A stretch of DNA of 64,000 nucleotides, from assembly GCF_000735355.1 (NCBI RefSeq), contig NZ_JMPI01000006.1, positions 62,001-126,000 of the forward strand, written 5' to 3'. Within the stretch, counting starts at the first letter, position 1, and every line of letters starts with the position of its first letter. Below the pieces are notes generated by a model. That model had not been told where the DNA came from, searched no databases, and was given only the letters and a program-made list of their open reading frames with translations. A program made the translations under genes and the position numbers. This document shows, piece by piece, positions 53,833 through 61,312 of this stretch. This DNA is from Buttiauxella agrestis ATCC 33320. Its GTDB lineage: Bacteria; Pseudomonadota; Gammaproteobacteria; Enterobacterales; Enterobacteriaceae.

Positions 53833-56199
53833 ATGCACGCACAAGCAATATTTGAGTTAAGTCAGGAAGTCGAACGGTTATTGCAACTCGCCCTGCAAAA
53901 CCTGAATACTTTAAAAACGACCTCTTTTACGACACAGCATAACAATAATTATTTCGCTCAACCGTCAACAGGCAAGGTTGCAGCCTCGCAATTTTGCCCA
54001 CGCAGCATTCAGGCGCAACAGGCGCTGCTGCAAAATGAGCTACGGAAAATTACCCAGCATGAAATGGTGCTGGCGATAGTCGGAACGGTAAAAGCGGGAA
54101 AATCCACCACCATTAATGCCATTATTGGGACGGAAGTTTTGCCTAATCGCAACCGTCCGATGACGGCGTTACCGACGCTTATTCGCCATACGCCCGGCCA
54201 GCGTGAACCGGTGCTGCATTTTCCCTATGTTCAGCCCATTGAAAAGCTGATGGAGATATTGCAAACCCGTTTGCAACAAGCGGACAGCGAAACGCTGACA
54301 AAACATCTGGAAATTGACAAGGATATGGCGGGGTTATTAACCCGAATTGCCGAAGGAAATTCATTCGCTAAGCATTATCTTGGTGCGCAGCCAATATTTC
54401 ATTGCCTGAAAAGCTTGAATGACCTGGTGCGTTTATCTAAAGCGCTGGATGTGCCTTTTCCTTTTAAAGCGTACGCGGCGATTGAACATGTTCCGGTTAT
54501 TGAAGTGGAATTTGTCCATCTTGCCGGAATGGATGAAACCCATGGCCAACTGACACTATTAGATACGCCTGGGCCAAATGAAGCTGGACAGCCACATTTG
54601 CAAAAAATGCTTCAGGAACAACTGGCGCAGGCATCGGCTGTGCTGGCGGTGCTGGATTACACCCAATTAAAATCGGTTTCTGATGAAGATGTGCGCAAAG
54701 CTATTTTGGGCGCTGGAACTTCCGTCCCGCTTTACGCGCTGGTGAATAAGTTTGACCAGAAAGATCGCAATAGCGACGATGAAGAACAAATTAAAGCGCT
54801 GATTTCCGGCACATTAATGAAAGGGGCAATCGATCCCAGCCATGTTTTCCCGGTGTCATCTATGTGGGGATATCTGGCCAATCGCGCTCGCCATGAACTG
54901 ACATTACACGGCAAATTACCGCCTCCCAATGAGCAGCGCTGGGTGCAGGATTTTGCTGACGCCGCACTTGGCCGTCGCTGGCGCAATGAAGATCTGGCGG
55001 ATGCTGGAGCCTTACGCCACGCGGCAGAATTACTGTGGGAAGATTCGATGTTTGAAGCACCGGTCAAAACGGTGCTCCATGCCGCTCATGCTAACGCGTC
55101 GATGTACGCGCTGCGTTCTGCCTGCCAGAAATTGCTGAACTACACCCAGCGCGCGGAAGATTACCTGAATTTCCGTTGCCACGGCCTGCAAATTGCCAGT
55201 GAGCAATTGCAGCAAAATATCGCAGCACTGGAAGATGATATGAATCTGGCGGCGTCCAGTCAGCAGACGGCCAATACCGTTGCACGTAATAACGTCAAAC
55301 AAGCCATTGATGCAATGGGTGATTTTATTCGTCGCTATGAGCTGCAAATTATCACCCACATTGAAGATTACTTTCGTAATGGCATGGTGCCAGAGAAACT
55401 CACGCGCCAGGCGCTCTCGTTTGGCACTCAGCGCGGGCGCGACTTTGACGCCCGCCACGCCACTCTCAGTTTTGACGACGAGCCTTCGGCGCAAATTGCG
55501 CTCCATAGAATTCGCGCTTCATGCGAAGTCATTCTGACTGCCGCACAAGAAAAGATGACCGAGGAGTTAACTCATCTTTTCAGTTATCTCGAAGTCGAAC
55601 TGGCCGATACGCTGCGAAATACCCTCAAACCGATTGAATGTCGCGTCGCGCAGGGGCTAACGCAGGCCGGGTTTCGCACCAATATTAGCCTGCCGGTGTT
55701 TCACGTCGGCTTATTAAACTTCAATGCTAATCAGGCATTTAACGAGCTTATCGAAGAGCAGGATATTCCCGTCGCGCGATTACGCCGCCCGGAGGGAATG
55801 CGTGGAACGGTGGCTCGCTGGCTCAATAGCGACGACTGGGGCTGGGAAGGCTACACCGTCATGCAAAGTCGCTACGTGATTTCCCTGGCCGATGTGCAAC
55901 GCAGGCTGTGCCAGCATGTGGCTGAGTTCTTGTTGCAGCTTAACCAGAACATGGCGGCACAAATCGAAATGTCTGTCACGGAGGGAATGACCGCCTTCTT
56001 CGATGATTTTTCCCAGGCGCTGGATGCGATACGCCTGAATCTGCAACAAAGCCTGATGGCACGTTCGCAAAATGAAGAGGCGGTGATGATCTTGCGCCAG
56101 CAGCTTCAACAGTGTGTCCGAACCACACGCTACATCCACGAGGACACCCGCCTGTTGCGGGATGATATTCAGACGCTTTTTACGGTAGAACAGCAATGA
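53833..56199 (+). CDS. crfC: CrfC (YjdA), dynamin-like clamp-binding GTPase
   Basis: A 788-residue dynamin-superfamily GTPase: P-loop GTVKAGKSTTINAI, switch region RPMTALPTL, DTPGPNEAGQ and the base motif VNKFDQKDRNSDD. Helical stalk sequence follows, with coiled-coil character (EQLQQNIAALEDDMNL). It matches E. coli CrfC (742 residues), which links sister replication forks through the beta clamp and aids colocalisation of nascent DNA. It is longer because of a different middle section around 460-520. The E. coli N-terminal clamp-binding QLALP-like motif is not obvious here. AAGGA precedes the ATG by 6 bases. It overlaps yjcZ by 4 bp, implying joint function. Confidence 0.93.
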   Translation: MHAQAIFELSQEVERLLQLALQNLNTLKTTSFTTQHNNNYFAQPSTGKVAASQFCPRSIQAQQALLQNELRKITQHEMVLAIVGTVKAGKSTTINAIIGTEVLPNRNRPMTALPTLIRHTPGQREPVLHFPYVQPIEKLMEILQTRLQQADSETLTKHLEIDKDMAGLLTRIAEGNSFAKHYLGAQPIFHCLKSLNDLVRLSKALDVPFPFKAYAAIEHVPVIEVEFVHLAGMDETHGQLTLLDTPGPNEAGQPHLQKMLQEQLAQASAVLAVLDYTQLKSVSDEDVRKAILGAGTSVPLYALVNKFDQKDRNSDDEEQIKALISGTLMKGAIDPSHVFPVSSMWGYLANRARHELTLHGKLPPPNEQRWVQDFADAALGRRWRNEDLADAGALRHAAELLWEDSMFEAPVKTVLHAAHANASMYALRSACQKLLNYTQRAEDYLNFRCHGLQIASEQLQQNIAALEDDMNLAASSQQTANTVARNNVKQAIDAMGDFIRRYELQIITHIEDYFRNGMVPEKLTRQALSFGTQRGRDFDARHATLSFDDEPSAQIALHRIRASCEVILTAAQEKMTEELTHLFSYLEVELADTLRNTLKPIECRVAQGLTQAGFRTNISLPVFHVGLLNFNANQAFNELIEEQDIPVARLRRPEGMRGTVARWLNSDDWGWEGYTVMQSRYVISLADVQRRLCQHVAEFLLQLNQNMAAQIEMSVTEGMTAFFDDFSQALDAIRLNLQQSLMARSQNEEAVMILRQQLQQCVRTTRYIHEDTRLLRDDIQTLFTVEQQ

Positions 56200-57053
56200 G
56201 TGGTTTATTACCCGGAACGCAAACACGCGCTTTGGAATGTGTTGCAGAGAAGTTTGTCGTCGACTTTGCCAGAAACAGTGGTGCCATGCGCGAGTCGTGG
56301 CGTAGTCAGCACAGCAAAGCCTTTTATCAACGTCTGACGAAGGAATTCATCGGCCAAAGTCAGTTGCAGAAATGGGCGCTGGACGACGTATTACTGGATG
56401 CGCCAGAAGTGACGTTGGCGATGCTCGGGCAGCTTTGCCAGCGGGTTGCCAAAAAGCACCGGGCAATGGTCAAGGTACAAGAGAGCATGCGTACGCGCGT
56501 ATCCTATGATGTTCCTGAGATTCGCCAGCAGTTCGTGCAGTTACAGCAACTGCTTGCGCAGCGTATCGACAAACTGGAAATTCAATTGAACGCCAGCGAT
56601 ATGACTCATCTGGGGCTGGTGCATTGCGAGCAGGTTATTGCCCGCTGGCAGTCCGGGCATTACTCGGCATTTTCTCCGGCCGGTCGCTGTTATATCGCGC
56701 TACAAGAGTTGTATTGGGGTGCGTTTGGCGAGGCGCTACGCTTCGGTAATGCATTGCAAACCACTGAGTTAATTGAGCAAGCACGTGCGCTGGCTATCAG
56801 GCAATTAGCGCAAGATGTGAATGCGTCTGTCCGCACTCGCCATTACTACTATGAATGGTTGATGTTCCCAACAACGCCAGAAATGATGGAAAGCAAAGAA
56901 GCGCTGGCATGGCTTGGTGATGATTGTGACAGCGAAAAACACCCGGTTAGTTTTGCTACAACGCAAACACATCAGGGCGTTTCGCTGGGGATGCCGCGTA
57001 TTTGTTCGGCAATGCGATTGGGTAGTGCGATGGTCGATGAAGTTTTTAATTAA
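56196..57053 (+). CDS. yjcZ: YjcZ, partner protein of CrfC
   Basis: A 285-residue mostly helical protein without signal peptide or membrane span, corresponding to E. coli YjcZ (292 residues) by position and by features such as MRESWRSQHSKAFYQRLTKE and GRCYIALQELYWGAFGEALR. Its ATG overlaps the crfC stop as ATGA. Function is unknown; the coupling suggests that it modulates or anchors the GTPase, and E. coli yjcZ has been reported to affect motility. Two stable hairpins follow its stop. Confidence 0.88.
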   Translation: MSGLLPGTQTRALECVAEKFVVDFARNSGAMRESWRSQHSKAFYQRLTKEFIGQSQLQKWALDDVLLDAPEVTLAMLGQLCQRVAKKHRAMVKVQESMRTRVSYDVPEIRQQFVQLQQLLAQRIDKLEIQLNASDMTHLGLVHCEQVIARWQSGHYSAFSPAGRCYIALQELYWGAFGEALRFGNALQTTELIEQARALAIRQLAQDVNASVRTRHYYYEWLMFPTTPEMMESKEALAWLGDDCDSEKHPVSFATTQTHQGVSLGMPRICSAMRLGSAMVDEVFN

Positions 57054-57070
57054 AATAACGAATAACAGTA

Positions 57071-57160
57071 ATGACTTCTGGAATATATTTATATTCCAGA
57101 AGTCATAATGTTCAGCGATATAATCCCATAACATCGCAAATATGAATAATATTTGCGATG
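57071..57160 (+). terminator. Two perfect hairpins in tandem after yjcZ
   Basis: First hairpin at 57071-57106: arms ATGACTTCTGGAATATA and its exact inverse, nearly no loop. Second at 57132-57160: CATCGCAAATAT, loop GAATA, ATATTTGCGATG. Neither has a strong U tract. They likely end the crfC-yjcZ message or protect its 3' end; the first could instead be a protein-binding palindrome. Confidence 0.6.
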
Positions 57161-57345
57161 GAAGTAACAGCCCTATCTTACTGTTTATCATGCCTAAAAA
57201 TTAAGAAGTACCATCATCTGCCTGAAAGTACCAATTGTTAAAATTCATTCTGTGTTGTCCCTCTCTTGCTGCTTTTTACGGCTCGCCGCAAAATCTAATT
57301 TAACGCATGTCGAGCAGAACAAGACTTATTACAAAAGGGGATATG

Positions 57346-57660
57346 ATGAAGAAGATCTTTTTATGCTGTGCAGCCGGAATGTCTACCAGCATGTTAGTGG
57401 AAAAAATGAAGCAGTCCGCCACTCAACGCGATTTTACCGTTGAAATTACGGCGGTGCCGGTTTCTGATTTTGACCAAATCATCACTGAAGCAGATGTCAT
57501 TTTGCTGGGGCCGCAGGTGAAATTTCAACTGAAGAGTTTATCCACCGCTGCCGCTGCGCACGGCGTCCCTGTTGCAGCCATTGATATGATGCAGTATGGC
57601 TCAATGCAAGGTGACAAAGTGCTGGATCACGCCCTGTCTTTACTGAATAACCCACAATAA
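57346..57660 (+). CDS. PTS IIB component, lactose/cellobiose family
   Basis: A 104-residue soluble phosphocarrier with the phosphocysteine motif MKKIFLCCAAGMSTSMLVEK; Cys8 before AAGMST is the expected phosphorylation site. The rest (EADVILLGPQVKFQL) follows ChbB/CelA. I choose ATG 57346 because AAGGGG is then spaced five bases away; 57343 is also possible. It passes phosphate from an unseen IIA to sugar entering through the IIC encoded two genes downstream. First gene of a three-gene operon IIB-glucosidase-IIC; no IIA or transcriptional regulator gene is adjacent. Confidence 0.9.
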   Translation: MKKIFLCCAAGMSTSMLVEKMKQSATQRDFTVEITAVPVSDFDQIITEADVILLGPQVKFQLKSLSTAAAAHGVPVAAIDMMQYGSMQGDKVLDHALSLLNNPQ

Positions 57661-57669
57661 GGGCAGGCT

Positions 57670-59058
57670 ATGAATTACGATTTTCCTGATAATTTCTGGT
57701 GGGGAACCGCCACCAGTGCAACACAATCCGAAGGGCATAAATCCGGTGATGGTAAAGGGGAGAATATCTGGGATTATGCCTCGCACCATTTTAATCAGCG
57801 ATTTCATAATGGCGTAACTGCCGATGACACCTCGACCTTTTACCAGAATTATCGGGAAGATATTCAGCTTGCCAAAAATATCGGTCTGAACTCGTTTCGC
57901 ACCTCTATTTCCTGGTCACGATTAATCCCTGATGGTGATGGGGAAATTAACCCGCAGGCAGTCGATTTTTACAATTCAGTCATCAACGAACTGCATGACC
58001 AGGGTATTGAGCCGTTTATCAACCTGTATCATTTTGATATGCCGATGGCGCTTCAGGAAAAAGGCGGATTTGAAAACCGCGAAGTCGTGGATGCGTTCGC
58101 CAGATATGCGGAAATCTGCTTCGACCTATTTGGCGATCGCGTCCGTTATTGGTTCACGTTTAATGAGCCGCTTATCCCGGCAGAAGCCGGATATTTGCAT
58201 CCGCGTCATTATCCGTATGTGACCAATTTCCGTCGCGCAGCTCAGGTGCTCCATCATATTGTACTGGCCCACTGCAAAGCCGTTGCAGCCTGGCGACGTA
58301 TGAATTTGCCGGGAAAAATCGGCATTATCATGGATGTTATTCCGGTCTATCCGCGCAGTGATTCACCGGAGGATTTACACGCCGCAGAAATGGCAGACTT
58401 GTTTTATACCCGCAGTATTAATGAACCTATTTTGCTGGGGCGATATCCTGACGAACTGATAGCGCTGCTGAAAGAACACGATCAGCTGCCGCAGAGTTTG
58501 CCGGGTGACTGCGAGCTTATTGCCAGCACCAAAATTGATTTACTGGGAATAAATTACTACCGCCCTCGCCGCGTCAAAGCACGTGAAACGCTACTCGAAG
58601 AACCGCATGGTTTTGTGCCGGAACGTTTTTTTGAAGAATACATCATGCCGGGTCGCAGGATGAATACATCCCGCGGCATTGAGATTTATCCCGCAGCGCT
58701 TTATGACATTGCGATGGTGGTGAAAGAGCGTTACGGCAATTTACCGTGGTTTGTTTCTGAAAACGGAATCGGTATTTCTGATGAAGAACAGTTCATGGTT
58801 AACGGCCAGGTTCAGGATGATTATCGGATTGAATTTCTTCAGGAACATCTGAGTTATTTACATAAAGCGATGGCCGATGGCAGCAACTGCCTGGGCTATC
58901 AAATGTGGACGTTTATCGACTGCTGGTCATGGCAAAATGCTTATAAAAACCGCTACGGCTTTTACCGCCTGGATTTAGAAACTCAGCAACGCTCATTGAA
59001 AAAGTCAGGGCTTTGGTTCCGTTCGGTAATTGAAAATAATGGCTTCGAGAGGGCATAA
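57670..59058 (+). CDS. 6-phospho-beta-glucosidase (GH1)
   Basis: A 462-residue cytosolic glycoside hydrolase of family 1 that splits phosphorylated beta-glucosides from the PTS into glucose 6-phosphate and glucose or an aglycone. The N-terminal signature FWWGTATSATQSEG, acid/base glutamate in YWFTFNEPL and nucleophile glutamate in WFVSENGIG are all present, and length is typical. It follows the IIB gene by 9 bp (GGCAGG ribosome site), and IIC begins 1 bp after its stop. Specificity (cellobiose, arbutin, salicin, gentiobiose) cannot be told. Confidence 0.93.
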   Translation: MNYDFPDNFWWGTATSATQSEGHKSGDGKGENIWDYASHHFNQRFHNGVTADDTSTFYQNYREDIQLAKNIGLNSFRTSISWSRLIPDGDGEINPQAVDFYNSVINELHDQGIEPFINLYHFDMPMALQEKGGFENREVVDAFARYAEICFDLFGDRVRYWFTFNEPLIPAEAGYLHPRHYPYVTNFRRAAQVLHHIVLAHCKAVAAWRRMNLPGKIGIIMDVIPVYPRSDSPEDLHAAEMADLFYTRSINEPILLGRYPDELIALLKEHDQLPQSLPGDCELIASTKIDLLGINYYRPRRVKARETLLEEPHGFVPERFFEEYIMPGRRMNTSRGIEIYPAALYDIAMVVKERYGNLPWFVSENGIGISDEEQFMVNGQVQDDYRIEFLQEHLSYLHKAMADGSNCLGYQMWTFIDCWSWQNAYKNRYGFYRLDLETQQRSLKKSGLWFRSVIENNGFERA

Positions 59059-59059
59059 G

Positions 59060-60382
59060 ATGTCTTACTTTGAAAGACTGGCTGAAAAGATGCTCCCGGT
59101 GGCGAATGCCATCGGCAATCAGCGTCATATGCAGGCAATCCGCAACGGGCTGATTTCTATTTTGCCACTGACGATTGTGGGTTCATTTTTCGTTATTTTA
59201 CTCAATATTCCGATCAAAGGTTATATGGACTTTATCGCGCCATGGCGCGATATGCTGGATGTTCCCTTTCGCTTCACCGTCGGGCTGATGTCGCTGTACG
59301 CCGCCTTTACCATCGGCTCGTTCCTCGGGAAAAGTTATAAACTCAACGATATTACCAGCGGGCTATTAGCGATGCTGGCGACGCTGCTGATGATTGTGCC
59401 CGTCAACATTAAACAAGGGGTTACTGTTGCCGGAGATGTGGTGTCGGGGCGTTATATTCCAATCACATCGTTAAGTTCCCAGGGGTTATTTGGCGCAATT
59501 ATTTCATCGTTAATCGCCATCGAGATTTATCGTTTTATAAAAGTCAGAAATATCGAAATTAAAATGCCGGAAGGTGTGCCGCCGGTTGTAGCCAGTTCGT
59601 TCTCAGCGTTGTTCCCGACGCTCGCCGTGGTGCTGGTTTTCTGGATCCCGCGTCACTTCTTTAATATTGATATTAACGCCATCATCAGCTTCATTATTAT
59701 GCCGCTCAAAGGGTTTATGACCGGCACGAATCTGTTTGGCGGTATTGTGACTCAATTCTTTATCGACCTGTTCTGGGTGTTTGGTATCCACGGTCATGCA
59801 GTGATGGGGCCGCTGATTCGTCCACTTTGGGATCAGGCGATTGTGCAGAATATGGAGATGTTCCAGGCCGGAACCAGCGCCTATGAGCTGCCGAATATCT
59901 TCACCGAGCAATTCTTCCAGTGGTATGCGCAGATGGGCGGGACGGGCTCCACACTGGCGTTAGTGGTGCTGTTTATTCGTTCTAAAGCGATATATCTGAA
60001 ACAACTGGGGAAATTATCGTTTATTCCAGGGTTATTTAATATCAATGAGCCAATGATATTTGGTGCACCGATAGTGATGAACCCGATTCTGGCGGTGCCG
60101 TTTATTCTGGCACCGATGGTGAATACCGTGGTGGTGTATCTGTTTACTATCACCGGGCTTATTCCGCGTATGATGGTGAAACCACCGTTTACCATTCCAG
60201 CCCCGCTCGGCGCGTTGATTACCACCAACTGGAACCTGATTGCCTGCGGGCTGGTGTTTATCTGTTTCTTTATTTCTCTGGCGATTTATTACCCGTTCTT
60301 CAAGGTATACGAGAAAAAAATGCTGGAAACTCAGCAGCAGCAACAAGAAGAAGAGAAAGCAAAGCAACTGGCTGATGCATAA
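59060..60382 (+). CDS. PTS IIC permease, lactose/cellobiose family
   Basis: A 440-residue membrane permease with about ten spans. It begins MSYFERLAEKMLPVANAIG, the usual start of CelB/ChbC, and later has GLFNINEPMIFGAPIVMNP, the conserved motif around the sugar site. The C-terminus is a charged glutamine/lysine tail (TQQQQQEEEKAKQ). I start it at ATG 59060, one base after the glucosidase stop, with GAGAGGG upstream; ten extra codons inside the previous gene are not needed. It takes up a beta-glucoside, phosphorylating it through IIB. Confidence 0.93.
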   Translation: MSYFERLAEKMLPVANAIGNQRHMQAIRNGLISILPLTIVGSFFVILLNIPIKGYMDFIAPWRDMLDVPFRFTVGLMSLYAAFTIGSFLGKSYKLNDITSGLLAMLATLLMIVPVNIKQGVTVAGDVVSGRYIPITSLSSQGLFGAIISSLIAIEIYRFIKVRNIEIKMPEGVPPVVASSFSALFPTLAVVLVFWIPRHFFNIDINAIISFIIMPLKGFMTGTNLFGGIVTQFFIDLFWVFGIHGHAVMGPLIRPLWDQAIVQNMEMFQAGTSAYELPNIFTEQFFQWYAQMGGTGSTLALVVLFIRSKAIYLKQLGKLSFIPGLFNINEPMIFGAPIVMNPILAVPFILAPMVNTVVVYLFTITGLIPRMMVKPPFTIPAPLGALITTNWNLIACGLVFICFFISLAIYYPFFKVYEKKMLETQQQQQEEEKAKQLADA

Positions 60383-60398
60383 AACTGACTCAGGGTGT

Positions 60399-60443
60399 TC
60401 ACGCTTACATGGGAAGGATTTTTCCCTTCTCATGTAAGCGTGA
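60399..60443 (+). terminator. Long hairpin after the PTS operon
   Basis: Arms TCACGCTTACATGGGAAGG and CCTTCTCATGTAAGCGTGA pair along 19 bases with one G-T pair, around a T-rich loop. The T run lies in the loop, so it is an atypical terminator or RNA 3' protector. Confidence 0.7.
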
Positions 60444-60498
60444 GACGGTTGTATTCAAAAATAACAATTAAGATTCAAACGTAATAATTGAAATCCCT

Positions 60499-60516
60499 AT
60501 CCTACGTATGTAGTCC
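60499..60516 (+). promoter_or_regulatory. Candidate EvgA-binding site upstream of evgA
   Basis: ATCCTACGTATGTAGTCC agrees at 11 of 18 positions with the EvgA motif TTCTTACGCCTGTAGGAT (recalled from E. coli work) and contains the symmetric core CTACGTATGTAG. It lies about 180 bp before evgA in the 310-bp gap. A second, poorer candidate TTCCTACAGGGTGTAAA is nearer the gene. Autoregulation is inferred. Confidence 0.5.
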
Positions 60517-60693
60517 AAAATAGATCATTCAAATATGATCGAAATCATTTTTCTCCATTATTCCTACAGGGTGTAAATATTTAAGAACACTTTGCCAGTG
60601 ATGTTAAAATTTAATCTACGCCAGAATCATCTCTAAAAGTAATAATATTACGCGCTTCGCTGTTTCCTTTTCATACCAGGATGTTTTAACGCA

Positions 60694-61308
60694 ATGAACG
60701 CGATAATCGTTGACGATCACCCATTGGCGCGTATAGCCATTCGCAATTTGCTGGACACCAATGGCATCACTGTCACCACCGAGCTGGACAGCGGTGAGCA
60801 GGTGGTGCAAACCGTAGAAAGACTCAAACCTGAACTGCTGATTATTGACGTCGATATCCCCGGTCTTAGCGGTATCGAAGTGCTGGAGCAATTACGAAAG
60901 CGGCACTATCTCGGCATTATTATTATCATCTCTGCCAAGAATGAACTGTTCTACGGTAAACGTAGCGCCGAATTTGGTGCCAATGGATTTGTGAGCAAAA
61001 AAGAGGGGATGAACAATATCCTCGCGGCTATCGAGGCGGCAAAAAATGGCTACAGCTATTTCCCTTTCTCTCTCGAACGCTTTAGCGGTTCGACCCTCAC
61101 CGAACAGGATAAGCTGGATACCTTGTCTACCCAGGAGATGAAGGTATTACGCTATATCCTCAATGGCATTGATTACACCACCATTGCCAGCAAAATGAAT
61201 ATCAGTAATAAAACCGTGAGCACCTATAAAAGCCGCTTAATGGAAAAGTTAGACTGTTCTTCATTAATGGAACTTTACGATTACGCGCAAAGAAATAAAA
61301 TAGGGTAA
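60694..61308 (+). CDS. evgA: EvgA, LuxR-type response regulator
   Basis: A 204-residue response regulator. The receiver begins MNAIIVDDHPLARIAIRNLL, with the phosphorylated aspartate in LIIDVDIPGLSG and the conserved lysine in FVSKKEGMNN. The C-terminal LuxR helix-turn-helix is MNISNKTVSTYKSRLMEKLD. It closely matches E. coli EvgA, which activates acid resistance (via YdeO and GadE) and the EmrKY efflux pump. It is followed after 4 bp by evgS. No emrKY is in view; the E. coli divergent neighbour is replaced by the PTS operon. Confidence 0.96.
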   Translation: MNAIIVDDHPLARIAIRNLLDTNGITVTTELDSGEQVVQTVERLKPELLIIDVDIPGLSGIEVLEQLRKRHYLGIIIIISAKNELFYGKRSAEFGANGFVSKKEGMNNILAAIEAAKNGYSYFPFSLERFSGSTLTEQDKLDTLSTQEMKVLRYILNGIDYTTIASKMNISNKTVSTYKSRLMEKLDCSSLMELYDYAQRNKIG

Positions 61309-61312
61309 TACG

